From positions 186,001 to 250,000 of the forward strand of contig JABFQY010000001.1 in the NCBI GenBank assembly GCA_013141415.1: a DNA stretch of 64,000 bases, in the 5' to 3' direction. Source of the stretch: Kiritimatiellaceae bacterium. Its GTDB lineage: Bacteria > Verrucomicrobiota > Kiritimatiellia > Kiritimatiellales > Tichowtungiaceae. The notes beneath the pieces are model-generated. The model saw only the letters and a program-made list of their open reading frames with translations, was not told the DNA's origin and ran no database searches. The position numbers and the translations under genes are program-made. Shown one piece after another: positions 8,074 to 16,407 of the stretch (the stretch's first letter is position 1; each line of letters begins with the position of its first letter).

Positions 8074-9102
8074 TTAATTGTGATTGCAGCAGCGTTCCTT
8101 CCGGCGGGGCAGGACGGCCGAGATTAGCAGCCCGGCGAGGAGGATGGCGCAAATTTTGTCAAGACGGCCAGTCTCAGCGGCATGGTGGTGAACCTGTTCG
8201 TTGATGATCCCGGGAGTAAGGATCCGGTTAAGCAACCAGCCAGCGGCCAGCGAACAGCTGGCGAGCGTGGCAAGATAGATGATCATGGTGCGGCGGCCCA
8301 TCGTTTGCAGAACCGTAGCGATGGTTGCGGCGTTGGTGGCCGGACCGGTGATCATAAAAACCAGCGCCGCGCCCGGCGAAAGTCCCATGCCGATCATAGC
8401 GAGCGCGATCGGAATCGAGCCGGTGGAGCAGACGTAGAGCGGAATGCCGAGTGCCATAACGGCCAGCATCGAAAGCCACTCGGAACTTAAATAGCGGGTG
8501 AAGAAGTCTTCCGGCACCAGTGCTCCGATCAGGCCGGAGATGATAACGCCGATCAGCAGGGCGCGGCCAATATCGCGCGGCAGAACCCCGAAGCCGTAGG
8601 TGAAAACCTGTTTCCATTTGCTTGCGCCGGTTTTCCGGTTGCATGTCGGGCAGTCGTCATCACCGCATTTGTCATCGGACTCTTCGTCCGGTGGTGTTAA
8701 GGCTTCGACCGCCGCGCCGCAAATGACACCGGTGATGAATGCTACCGCCATGCGGAAAATGGCAAAGAGCGGACCGAGCAGTCCCCACGTGGCGGCGATG
8801 CTGTCCACGCCGGTTTGCGGCGTGGAGGTGAGGAACGAAATTGCGGCGCCTTTGGTTGCGCCGTGGCGGCGTAGCGAAGCGGTAACCGGAATGACACTGC
8901 ACGAACAGAGCGGAATCGGGACACCGAACAGGGAAGCTTTGGTGATCTGCCACAGACCGCGCTTGCCGAGATGGTTTTCGATAAAGGAGACCGGGACAAA
9001 AGCGCTGAGTACGCCCGCCACGAAAAAGCCGAGCAGAAGATACGGCGCCATAATTGCCATGACATCCCACGCTTTGAGGACTACGTTAACGGCGATTTCC
9101 AT
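8074..9102 (-). CDS. DUF318/ArsP-like permease, SO_0444-type Cu/Zn efflux candidate
   Basis: A 342-residue membrane protein with two bundles of hydrophobic helices (about residues 10-125 and 170-310) joined by a cytoplasmic Asp/Cys-rich loop (DDKCGDDDCPTCNRK). PIPLCSCSVIPV in the first half and PLYVCSTGSIPIA in the second are the family hallmarks; the conserved cysteines are thought to bind the exported metal or metalloid. The Cys/Asp loop and the CCNHN tail fit a soft-metal substrate. The family includes organoarsenical permeases and SO_0444-type Cu/Zn exporters; which applies cannot be decided from sequence. It is divergent from hcp and may share its regulated intergenic region. Confidence 0.85.
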   Translation of the reverse strand: MEIAVNVVLKAWDVMAIMAPYLLLGFFVAGVLSAFVPVSFIENHLGKRGLWQITKASLFGVPIPLCSCSVIPVTASLRRHGATKGAAISFLTSTPQTGVDSIAATWGLLGPLFAIFRMAVAFITGVICGAAVEALTPPDEESDDKCGDDDCPTCNRKTGASKWKQVFTYGFGVLPRDIGRALLIGVIISGLIGALVPEDFFTRYLSSEWLSMLAVMALGIPLYVCSTGSIPIALAMIGMGLSPGAALVFMITGPATNAATIATVLQTMGRRTMIIYLATLASCSLAAGWLLNRILTPGIINEQVHHHAAETGRLDKICAILLAGLLISAVLPRRKERCCNHN

Positions 9103-9125
9103 GAGGACACCTTTTTTTTACCAAC

Positions 9126-9166
9126 TTGACGCAGGTCAAGGAGCTGTTTTCAGAAGTGAGCATAAT
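9126..9166 (+). promoter_or_regulatory. Fnr/HcpR-type box and -10 element in front of hcp
   Basis: TTGAC-GCAG-GTCAA at 9126-9139 is a perfect palindrome of the kind bound by Fnr, DNR, NnrR or HcpR regulators. CATAAT at 9161-9166 is a good -10. The predicted transcription start near 9173 puts the palindrome centre about 41 bases upstream, the spacing typical of Fnr-activated promoters. No good -35 hexamer is present, which also fits activator dependence. Confidence 0.75.
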
Positions 9167-9209
9167 CTCTGGCATTGAATGTAGGAAACCAAAACCGAAA
9201 GGAACTCTC

Positions 9210-10793
9210 ATGAGCATGTTTTGCTATCAGTGTGAACAGACTGTCAAATGCACCGGATGCACCACCTTTGGCGTATGCGGAAAAGATCCGGACACCTCGA
9301 CGCTTCAGGACTTGCTGGTCGAAGTGTGCAAGCAGATTGCCGTTGCTGCGAAAGATAAGAAGAACCGTGCCGCCGACCTCTACGTGATGGAAGGGCTCTT
9401 CACCACCGTCACCAACGTCAACTTCGATGTCGAAGATATCGCCGGTGTCATCCGCCGTGGCGCGGATGTACTTAAAGGTCTCGGCGCAAAATCAACAATC
9501 GATTTCAACGCCAATCTCGCCGGCCTGATTAAGCAGGGCGAAGCCGTAGGCGTTGTCAGTCGCAAGCAAAAGTTCGGCGACGATATCGCCGGTTTATTGG
9601 ACTTGGTGTTGTTCGGCCTTAAAGGCACGGCGGCCTACGCCGACCACGCCTATGTTCTCGGCAAAGAAGATCCCGCCGTTTACGCCTTCTTCCACGAAGC
9701 GCTGGCAACTCTCAAAAACGGCCCGGCGACCGTCGATGTGCTTCTGCCGCTGGCTCTCAAAGTCGGCGAAGTCAACCTGACGGTCATGGGACTGCTCGAC
9801 GCGGCCAACACCGAAACCTACGGCCACCCCGTACCGACGCCAGTGAATATCAAGGCCGTCAAAGGCAAAGCGATCCTCGTTTCGGGTCACGACCTGAAAG
9901 ACCTCGACCTGCTTCTCAAGCAGACCGAAGGCAAAGGCATTAACATTTACACTCATGGTGAAATGCTTCCATGCCACGGTTATCCGGAGCTGAAAAAGTA
10001 TAAACACCTCGTCGGAAATTACGGCGGTGCATGGCAGGATCAGCAGAAAGAATTCGAAGCATTTCCCGGCGCCATCCTGATGACCACCAATTGCATCCAG
10101 AAGCCGAAGGAAAACTACAAAGCGCGCATCTTCACCTGCGGCCTTGTTCAGTGGCCCGGCGTAGAGCATATCGACGACGGCAACTTCGCGCCGGTCATTA
10201 AAGCCGCGCTCGAAGCTCCCGGCTTCACCACGACCGAACCGGAAAAAACCATTCTGGTTGGCTTCGGCCATAATGCGGTGCTCAGCGTTGCTCCGACTGT
10301 CATTGAAGCGGTCAAGAGCGGTGCGCTCAAGCACTTCTTCCTGATCGGCGGGTGCGACGGCGCCAAGAGCGGACGCAACTATTACACCGAGTTTGCCGAG
10401 GCTGTGCCGAAAGACTGCGTGATCCTCACGCTGGCCTGCGGTAAATACCGCTTCAACAAACTGGAGTTCGGTGACATCGGCGGCATTCCGCGCCTGCTCG
10501 ACATCGGGCAGTGCAACGACGCCTACTCGGCGATTCAGATCGCCGTCGCGCTTGCCGGAGCCTTCGGTTGCGGCGTCAACGACCTGCCGCTCTCGATGAT
10601 CCTGTCGTGGTACGAACAGAAAGCCGTCTGCATTCTGCTGACACTGCTGCACCTCGGCATCAAGAACATCAAACTTGGCCCGAGCCTTCCGGCGTTCGTC
10701 ACGCCTGCCGTGTTGAATGTACTGGTTGAAAAATTCAACATTGCACCGACGACTACGGCTGAAGCCGATCTGAAACAATGTTTGGCGAAGTAA
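9210..10793 (+). CDS. hcp: Hybrid cluster protein (hydroxylamine/NO reductase)
   Basis: A 527-residue cytoplasmic iron-sulfur enzyme. The N-terminal CYQCEQT...GC....GVCGK arrangement (Cys 5, 8, 17 and 23) matches the cluster-binding pattern of the short-spaced Hcp classes. Hybrid-cluster ligand regions include GLFTTVTNVNFD, THGEMLPCHGYPELKKY, TTNCIQKP, GCDGAKSGRNYYTEFAEAVP and TLACGKYRFNKLEFGDIGGIPRLLDIGQCND. Hcp reduces nitric oxide or hydroxylamine under anaerobic nitrosative stress. The start at 9210 has a strong AAAGGAA ribosome site seven bases upstream. A Fnr-type box precedes it and an intrinsic terminator follows it, so it appears monocistronic; no hcr reductase is adjacent. Confidence 0.97.
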   Translation: MSMFCYQCEQTVKCTGCTTFGVCGKDPDTSTLQDLLVEVCKQIAVAAKDKKNRAADLYVMEGLFTTVTNVNFDVEDIAGVIRRGADVLKGLGAKSTIDFNANLAGLIKQGEAVGVVSRKQKFGDDIAGLLDLVLFGLKGTAAYADHAYVLGKEDPAVYAFFHEALATLKNGPATVDVLLPLALKVGEVNLTVMGLLDAANTETYGHPVPTPVNIKAVKGKAILVSGHDLKDLDLLLKQTEGKGINIYTHGEMLPCHGYPELKKYKHLVGNYGGAWQDQQKEFEAFPGAILMTTNCIQKPKENYKARIFTCGLVQWPGVEHIDDGNFAPVIKAALEAPGFTTTEPEKTILVGFGHNAVLSVAPTVIEAVKSGALKHFFLIGGCDGAKSGRNYYTEFAEAVPKDCVILTLACGKYRFNKLEFGDIGGIPRLLDIGQCNDAYSAIQIAVALAGAFGCGVNDLPLSMILSWYEQKAVCILLTLLHLGIKNIKLGPSLPAFVTPAVLNVLVEKFNIAPTTTAEADLKQCLAK

Positions 10794-10809
10794 GCTGACA
10801 GAAAACAAA

Positions 10810-10837
10810 AACGCCCCGGATTTTTCCGGGGCGTTTT
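10810..10837 (+). terminator. Intrinsic terminator downstream of hcp
   Basis: AACGCCCCGG and CCGGGGCGTT form a strong G+C stem with a short T-rich loop, followed by TTTT. It is nearly symmetrical, so it can also serve the convergent gene that ends at 10854. Confidence 0.92.
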
Positions 10838-10853
10838 CCGTTCCAATGACGGT

Positions 10854-11078
10854 TTACGGCTTGCAGACTTTGCAGGCGTTGTATCCGGCCTTGAGCGCGG
10901 CTTCCGGCGCGCTGAATGTAGCGGTGCAGTTTGTGTTACTGAAGAATCGGCAGCTTGATTTATGGAAGGTCTTGCTGTCCGGATTGCCTTTATATGTGGT
11001 CTCGACTCCTGCGTCAGCGGCGATAGAAACAAACGCTGCGCTTAATACGGCTGCTGTAATGATCGCTAACTTTTTCAT
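10854..11078 (-). CDS. Small exported protein with Ada-type metal-binding motif
   Basis: A 74-residue protein with a signal peptide (MKKLAIITAAVLSAAFVSIAADA) followed by a single small domain, YKGNPDSKTFHKSSC...KAGYNACKVCKP. This resembles the Ada metal-binding fold found as a stand-alone domain in secreted or nuclease-linked proteins, where four cysteines hold zinc; Cys in HKSSC, NTNC and the final C-x2-C are visible. The start at 11078 is preferred over an in-frame ATG at 11183 because it begins the signal peptide and has AAGGAGA upstream. Role unknown; it shares the hcp terminator. Confidence 0.75.
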   Translation of the reverse strand: MKKLAIITAAVLSAAFVSIAADAGVETTYKGNPDSKTFHKSSCRFFSNTNCTATFSAPEAALKAGYNACKVCKP

Positions 11079-11259
11079 CCCGTCTCCTTGTGATGGTTCC
11101 TGTTTACGCGAATACGACCCCGTGCCGCATTCTGGCGGAGAACATACCAGAGATTTAAAGAATGAAAAGATTTGCTTCAACAAAATTAACTTTTCAGCAA
11201 TCCGGTTGTAACATCCGGAACTTGAAGCAGCGGCGGAAGCAGGATAGCGTTCGGGCCGC

Positions 11260-13608
11260 TTGAATAAACAACCTCCAGAACTTTTAGCACCCGCCGGAAC
11301 GCCGGAAGCGGCGTGGGCCGCGCTGGCCTACGGCGCGGATGCCGTTTACGCCGGACTGCCGCGCTTTTCCGCCCGCGCCGAAGCCGGTAATTTTTCCGCC
11401 GAAGCGCTCGACGAGCTGATCGGCTACGCGCACCACCTCGGCCGCCGCGTTTACATCACCTTCAACACACTGGTTCAGCAACGCGAACTGGATGCGGCGC
11501 TCGAAACGCTCGCGCTCATCCGCGATCTGAACGCTGACGGCGTGATCGTTCAGGACATGGGCGTCGTGCGTCTGGCGCAGAAAAACTTTCCGGAACTCCG
11601 TCTTCACGCCAGCACACAGCTGGCAGTTCATAATCTCGAAGGAGCCAAACAGCTCGCGTCGCTCGGTTTCAAGCGTGTCGTGCTGGCGCGCGAGCTGAGC
11701 CTGAAAGAAATCGTGCACATCAGCCTCCACTGCGGCATCGAAACCGAAACGTTCATCCACGGTGCGCTGTGTTATTCCTACAGCGGGCTTTGCCTTTTCT
11801 CGTCGCACCTGCTGGGCCGTAGCGGCAACCGCGGACGTTGCGCCTACTGTTGTCGCCAGCCGTTCCGTGACGGCGACGGCAAAGAAACCCTGCCGTTTTC
11901 AATGAAAGATTTCTCTGCCGCTGAACATCTGCCGGAACTTCTCAATGCCGGAGTCGCCTCGCTCAAAATCGAAGGGCGCATGAAAAGTCCGCTCTATGTC
12001 GCCGCCGTCACCGACTTCTATCGCAAGGCACTGGCGGGCGACTCTGCCGACTCCGCGCAGCGGCTGGCGGACATTCAGACGATTTTCGGCAGACCTTCCA
12101 CCGAACTGTATTTAAAAAATTCTGAAACCAGTCCGGTCGATCCGGTCAACGACGGACATCGCGGCGCACTGATCGGAACCGTTAAGGCCGTCGCCGGGCC
12201 GTGGCTGATTCTGCACAGCAATCGCGCATTGCAGAAACACGACGGCTTGAAATTTGAAAACGCATTCGGCTTTGCCGCCGATGAAATGCGGCTGGCGAGC
12301 GATCCGGAATCCAAGCGCCGGTTTGAACTTCCGGCGGATGCGGAGATCGCGCTCAAACTTCCGGCCGATGCACCGCGACTCGAAAAAGGCGCGCCGGTTT
12401 ACTGCTCCTATTCTCAGGTGGTGCGTCAGCGCTACGAATTTACTGCCCCGCGCCCCGGACAGTTCCGTCAGCGGAAGCCGGTGAACATTTACGTTTCCCA
12501 ATCTTCGGAAAACGTGAAGTTTGTTGCGTCAGCGGACGGCGTGCAGTCTGAACTGGTTTTGCCCGGCCCGTTCGAAGCGGCGAAAAATCCGGAGAAAGCT
12601 GCGGCCACAATTCGTCAGTGTTTTGAAAAACTCGGCGACACCGACTGTAAACTTGGCGAACTGACGCTGGAAGGCGCGCCGGTTTTTATTCCGGTGTCCG
12701 TTTTAAACGATGCCCGCCGCCGGTTGATTTCAGATTTTTCCAATCTCTGGGAAAATAATTGTAGGGCGGGATCCGTGATCCCGCCGGTTTCCGAGGTCAC
12801 GGACCTCGGCTACAAACAGGAGCCGGTTGCTTGGGCAGTGAAGTCACGGGTCTTTCAACCGCTGGAAAACATCGACGAATTCGTACTGGAAATTGATCCG
12901 GCGCGGACGGAAGAGATCGAAAAGGCGCTGTCGTTTTATGGCGATAAACTTCGGCTGGCTCTGCCGGTGATTATTCGCGAAGAAGACGTTGCGGCATTCC
13001 GTAAACTGATTGCGGCATTGCCGGATCAGCAAAAGTGGGAAGCGGCCAATGTCGGCGGACTTAATCTGCTGCGCCGGGTGGGGTCACCCGGCCTACAGAA
13101 GATTGGTGTAGGCCCGCTGACCTCAGCGGGCGATATTGAATATGACATCACCACCGACTGGCCGCTCTATACGCTCAATACACAAGCCGCTTTGCAGTGG
13201 CGCGAGCAGGGCGTTCAGCAGTTTGTGCTTTCACCGGAAGACGACGCCAAAAATCTTTTTGCGCTGATCGAACAGCTCGGAGGCGCGGCGGTTGTTCCGG
13301 TTTATCAGCATACGCCGCTGATGATTTCCGCCACGCGTCCGGCGGCGTCCGGCGATGAATTAACCGACCGTTCACGGCGGAATTTCCGCGTCGAACCGAA
13401 CGGACGGCAGTTTGTGTTTCTCAACGAGACACCGTTTTCGCTGACCGGTCATCTGGATGAACTGAAAGCCAAAGGCGCGCGCCGCTTCCGCATCGATCTG
13501 TCGTATGGAATCAGTTCGTCGGACGAAGTTGCCGACATCGTCCGACGCATTACCTCCTGCTCCGCCGTTCCCGGCCACGCCGGAAACTTTGCCCGCGGGC
13601 TTCAGTGA
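11260..13608 (+). CDS. U32 family peptidase (RlhA/YegQ-like) with two in-frame repeat insertions
   Basis: A 782-residue cytosolic protein. The N-terminal half carries PPELLAPAGTPEAAWAALAYGADAVYAG and the U32 signature around residues 166-185 (ETFIHGALCYSYSGLC), followed by the GNRGRCAYCCR cysteines thought to hold an iron-sulfur cluster. The middle holds a DUF3656-like region. U32 members include RlhA, which hydroxylates 23S rRNA, so 'peptidase' is partly historical. It starts with TTG at 11260; no better ATG lies nearby and the family motif begins at once. Two palindromic repeats (12761-12813 and 13072-13132) are translated in frame in the C-terminal half. The 3' end overlaps the convergent DUF1294 gene by seven bases. 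Confidence 0.92.
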   Translation: MNKQPPELLAPAGTPEAAWAALAYGADAVYAGLPRFSARAEAGNFSAEALDELIGYAHHLGRRVYITFNTLVQQRELDAALETLALIRDLNADGVIVQDMGVVRLAQKNFPELRLHASTQLAVHNLEGAKQLASLGFKRVVLARELSLKEIVHISLHCGIETETFIHGALCYSYSGLCLFSSHLLGRSGNRGRCAYCCRQPFRDGDGKETLPFSMKDFSAAEHLPELLNAGVASLKIEGRMKSPLYVAAVTDFYRKALAGDSADSAQRLADIQTIFGRPSTELYLKNSETSPVDPVNDGHRGALIGTVKAVAGPWLILHSNRALQKHDGLKFENAFGFAADEMRLASDPESKRRFELPADAEIALKLPADAPRLEKGAPVYCSYSQVVRQRYEFTAPRPGQFRQRKPVNIYVSQSSENVKFVASADGVQSELVLPGPFEAAKNPEKAAATIRQCFEKLGDTDCKLGELTLEGAPVFIPVSVLNDARRRLISDFSNLWENNCRAGSVIPPVSEVTDLGYKQEPVAWAVKSRVFQPLENIDEFVLEIDPARTEEIEKALSFYGDKLRLALPVIIREEDVAAFRKLIAALPDQQKWEAANVGGLNLLRRVGSPGLQKIGVGPLTSAGDIEYDITTDWPLYTLNTQAALQWREQGVQQFVLSPEDDAKNLFALIEQLGGAAVVPVYQHTPLMISATRPAASGDELTDRSRRNFRVEPNGRQFVFLNETPFSLTGHLDELKAKGARRFRIDLSYGISSSDEVADIVRRITSCSAVPGHAGNFARGLQ
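12761..12813. repeat. Palindromic element GTAG...CTAC with two hairpins, in frame inside U32 gene
   Basis: Ends GTAG and CTAC enclose GGCGGGATC/GATCCCGCC with a three-base loop and CCGAGGTC/GACCTCGG with a three-base loop. It encodes CRAGSVIPPVSEVTDLGY inside the U32 peptidase. The layout matches the intergenic elements at 3985 and 39564. Confidence 0.88.
13072..13132. repeat. Three-arm palindromic element, copy A2, in frame inside U32 gene
   Basis: Same arms as copy A1 (GCCGGGTG/CACCCGGC, CCTACA/TGTAGG, CCCGCTGA/TCAGCGGG). Here the host gene is on the plus strand, so the element is read in the opposite direction from copies A1 and A3 and encodes RVGSPGLQKIGVGPLTSAGD. It is open in both reading directions used. 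Confidence 0.9.
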
Positions 13609-14042
13609 TCCAGATACGGTTTGGCGAATTGGTAGAGCATCTTTGTGTACCGCCAGTTGAGAATGTAGTCGAATGATGCGTATTGCTGTGTTAACGCGAT
13701 CAACCAGAATGAAACCTGGTATTCGGTTTTAGAAATTTTGTGTCTGAATATCCGTTGGGAAAAAAATGCGGCGGGCCATCCCCCGAGAAGCTCGAACAGA
13801 TGAAGCGTGCTCTCCGGTGTGCGCCTTAAATCAAGCCGAGCTTTCTTTTTATCAGACCAATAGGCGTAAGTAGTGGTGGCCGAAATTATTGATAGGTATG
13901 CGATGACGAGCCCGCAGCCATACAAACTTACAACTTTAGTTGTGGCGATGCTTGGGAGGATGAGTACTAGTATCAGCAACAGGCAGGAATAGATCCAATA
14001 GAGGACTCCTCCACGTCTTTTTTTTCTCTTAATTTTTTTCAT
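13602..14042 (-). CDS. DUF1294 membrane protein
   Basis: A 146-residue protein. After a strongly basic N-terminus it has three or four hydrophobic helices and the DUF1294 signature: YAYWSDKKKARLDLRRTPESTLHLFELLGGWPAAF...FRHKISKTEYQVSFW. DUF1294 proteins are small inner-membrane proteins of unknown role, sometimes fused to cold-shock or helicase-linked domains. The 3' end overlaps the end of the U32 gene on the opposite strand. Codon use looks more A+T-rich than the neighbours. Family assignment is confident, function open. Confidence 0.85.
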   Translation of the reverse strand: MKKIKRKKRRGGVLYWIYSCLLLILVLILPSIATTKVVSLYGCGLVIAYLSIISATTTYAYWSDKKKARLDLRRTPESTLHLFELLGGWPAAFFSQRIFRHKISKTEYQVSFWLIALTQQYASFDYILNWRYTKMLYQFAKPYLDH

Positions 14043-14067
14043 AACTTAGCGAGCATCTGGATGAGTT

Positions 14068-15666
14068 TCACGGCTTCAGATTCAGCCAGCCGATGGTGTG
14101 CAGGAATGTGATTAGGATCGCGACGGGGCAGACGAAGCGGACGAAGATGCCCCACATGGATGCCAGCGTGAGCGGATGAGTGCTGGAGTTGTGCGATGGG
14201 TCGTCTTTGAGTCCAGCCAGCAGAGCCAGCAGGTGAACGTCGGCGAAGTTTTTTGAGCCGTGGCGGATTTCTTCAATCGCTTTGCGGGTTCCCCAGATCC
14301 AGCCGGTAAAGAGGCAGATGAAGAGTCCGCCGAGCGGAAGCATCCAGTTGCAGGTGAGGTTGTCCACCAGGTCAAAGAAGCTGGCTCTGGCTCCGCCGAA
14401 ACAGGCGGCGACTGCTTTTTGAATGGCCGGAAGTTTGTCCCAGTTTTCAATGCTGACGGCGGAGAGTCCGCCGAGCAGGAAGATGGCGATGCCGGTGACG
14501 ATGGCGGCGCGGTGGCGCGTCCATTTTTTCTCGTCCACAAAGTAGGCGGTGACGACTTCGAGCAGGCTGATGCCGGCGGCGAGCGCCGCCACGGCGAGCA
14601 GGATGAAGAACAGAGTTCCCCACAGCGGCCCGGCGGGTAGCCGGTGGAAGACCGCCGGAACGACCTGAAAGACAAGGCCGGGGCCTTCGCCCGGTTCGAA
14701 GCCCATGGCGAAGACGGCGGGGAAAATCATCAGGCAGGAGAGCACCGAGACGAGCGTGTCGAGTCCGGTGATCCAGACACTGGAAGCAAAAATATTTTCG
14801 TTTTTGCCGAGGTAACTGCCGTAGGTGATCATTGCGCCCATGCCGAGGCTGAGGGTGAAGAAGGCGTGGCCGAGCGCGACCAGCACGCCTTGCGCGGTGA
14901 GTTTGGAAAAGTCCGGCGTGAAGCAGAAGCTGACGCCCGCCTTGGCGCCGGGCAGAGTCAGGGCGCGCAGAATCAGCACCAGCATGATGATGAAGAGCAG
15001 AGGCACCATGAATTTGCAGGCGGTCTCGATCCCTTTCTGGACACCTTTGTAGATGATCGCCACGCAGAGCAGCATGAAAACAAAGTGGAAGCCGATTACC
15101 AGACCGGTACTGCCGATGAAATCCAGGTAAGTCGTTTTTGCCTGTGCAACAGTTTCAAATACGAGCTGGTTGCTGGCGGCTTTCACGACGTAACCGATGG
15201 CCCAGCCGCCGATGACGCTGTAGTAGGAAAGAATCAGGAATCCGGCAACGACACCCATGATGCCGACGATCCGCCAGCTTTTCCAGAAGACCAGTCCGCC
15301 GAGAATCAGCGAAGTGATGCCCCAGCCGATGGCGTGGAAGCAGAGCAGGGCGATGCCGGTGAGCACCATGCCGCCGCCGAGGAAGTGGGCCAGCAGAGAG
15401 GCGGGCGGTGTGAGCTGGTTGAAGCAGCCGACCGGATTGCGCTGGGTGTGGCGTCCGAGCGTGATTTCGCAGATCATCACCGGAATGCCGACGGCGGCGC
15501 AGCATAACAGATAGACGAGCATGAAAGCGCCGCCGCCGTTTTCGCCGGTGATGTACGGGAAGCGCCAGATACTTCCCAGTCCGATGGCCGAGCCCGCCGC
15601 CGCGAGAATGAATCCGAGTTGGCCGCTCCACTTCTCACGTTCAGGTTTTACGCTTGGTTCGTTCAT
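14068..15666 (-). CDS. Sodium:neurotransmitter symporter family transporter
   Basis: A 532-residue inner-membrane transporter of the NSS/SLC6 (LeuT-like) family, which couples sodium entry to uptake of amino acids or related solutes. The N-terminal WSGQLGFILAAAGSAIGLGSIWRFPYITGENGGGAF is the diagnostic TM1-TM2 region that builds the sodium and substrate sites. About twelve hydrophobic segments follow, with SLGMGAMITYGSYL in TM6-7. The start at 15666 (MNEPSVKPERE) puts TM1 at the usual distance; an in-frame upstream start would be inside the flavin reductase gene. Its 5' end overlaps that gene by 26 bases, suggesting translational coupling. Substrate unknown. Confidence 0.94.
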   Translation of the reverse strand: MNEPSVKPEREKWSGQLGFILAAAGSAIGLGSIWRFPYITGENGGGAFMLVYLLCCAAVGIPVMICEITLGRHTQRNPVGCFNQLTPPASLLAHFLGGGMVLTGIALLCFHAIGWGITSLILGGLVFWKSWRIVGIMGVVAGFLILSYYSVIGGWAIGYVVKAASNQLVFETVAQAKTTYLDFIGSTGLVIGFHFVFMLLCVAIIYKGVQKGIETACKFMVPLLFIIMLVLILRALTLPGAKAGVSFCFTPDFSKLTAQGVLVALGHAFFTLSLGMGAMITYGSYLGKNENIFASSVWITGLDTLVSVLSCLMIFPAVFAMGFEPGEGPGLVFQVVPAVFHRLPAGPLWGTLFFILLAVAALAAGISLLEVVTAYFVDEKKWTRHRAAIVTGIAIFLLGGLSAVSIENWDKLPAIQKAVAACFGGARASFFDLVDNLTCNWMLPLGGLFICLFTGWIWGTRKAIEEIRHGSKNFADVHLLALLAGLKDDPSHNSSTHPLTLASMWGIFVRFVCPVAILITFLHTIGWLNLKP

Positions 15667-16279
15667 GCGGTTTCCTTTTTCCGGTCGGTGCGGGTTTGTG
15701 TTTGCGGACAGAAAAACCGAAGTGGCCGAGGGTTTGGCCGAGCGCGAAATATTCGCCGTGAACAAAGGCGATGAGTCCGGCTTTTTCGAGGCAGAGCTTG
15801 CCTTTGGCGTCGATCAGTTCCGAGGAAGCCTGCACAGCGACGACTTCGGCGAGGAACATGACGTGCGAACCGAGTTCCAAGGTCTGGGTGACGCGGCACT
15901 CGATGTTCACCGGACATTCCAAGGCGATCGGGCATTTAACTTTCAGACCGGGCGCGGGCGTCAGCCCGGTTTTTTCAAACTTATCGTGCTCGCGGCCCGA
16001 GACGACGCCGCACCAGTCGGTGGCTTTGGTCTGTTTGACGGTGGGAAGATTTACCACGAATTCGCCGGTCTGTTTGATGATGTCGTAGGAATGCCGTTCG
16101 GGCCGGACAGAGATGGAAAGCATTGGCGGATTGGTGCAGACGGTTCCGGCCCACGCGATGGTGATCAGGTTTGGCTTCCATTCTTTGGTGCCGCCGCAAC
16201 TGACGAGAACCACCGGAACCGGCGAAAGCATATTGCCGGGTTTCCACGATTGTTTTTTGATGGGCGGTTTGGATTGCAT
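15641..16279 (-). CDS. Flavin reductase-like FMN-binding protein
   Basis: A 212-residue protein of the flavoredoxin/flavin reductase-like family. The segments SPVPVVLVSCGGTKEWKPNLITIAWAG, NPPMLSISVRPERHSYDIIKQTGEFVVNLP and the later HVMFLAEVVAV block are typical of the split-barrel FMN-binding fold. Residues 195-212 form a basic tail (RKHKPAPTGKRKPHERTKRKT). Such proteins pass electrons using bound FMN in anaerobes. It is the first gene of a two-gene unit with the NSS transporter; the functional link is not obvious. Confidence 0.88.
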   Translation of the reverse strand: MQSKPPIKKQSWKPGNMLSPVPVVLVSCGGTKEWKPNLITIAWAGTVCTNPPMLSISVRPERHSYDIIKQTGEFVVNLPTVKQTKATDWCGVVSGREHDKFEKTGLTPAPGLKVKCPIALECPVNIECRVTQTLELGSHVMFLAEVVAVQASSELIDAKGKLCLEKAGLIAFVHGEYFALGQTLGHFGFSVRKHKPAPTGKRKPHERTKRKT

Positions 16280-16407
16280 GAAAACTTTTTAGGCCGGATG
16301 AGCCGGTCAGGCCAGCAGATTTTTTTCAATGTTTTGGAAAAAGAAATCCGCCCCGGCGGCGGAGCGGCTTTTATGAGGCCGGAATCTTTTCCAAGGGATC
16401 CCGCCGG

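Noticed and set aside
14644-15507. A 287-codon plus-strand frame antisense to the NSS transporter
   Set aside because: It is extremely rich in Glu, Asp, Gly and His with no hydrophobic core, as expected for the complement of a membrane protein gene.
16320-16345. Imperfect T-rich/A-rich hairpin after the TauE gene
   Set aside because: The stem is weak and mismatched, and there is no T-run on the relevant strand.
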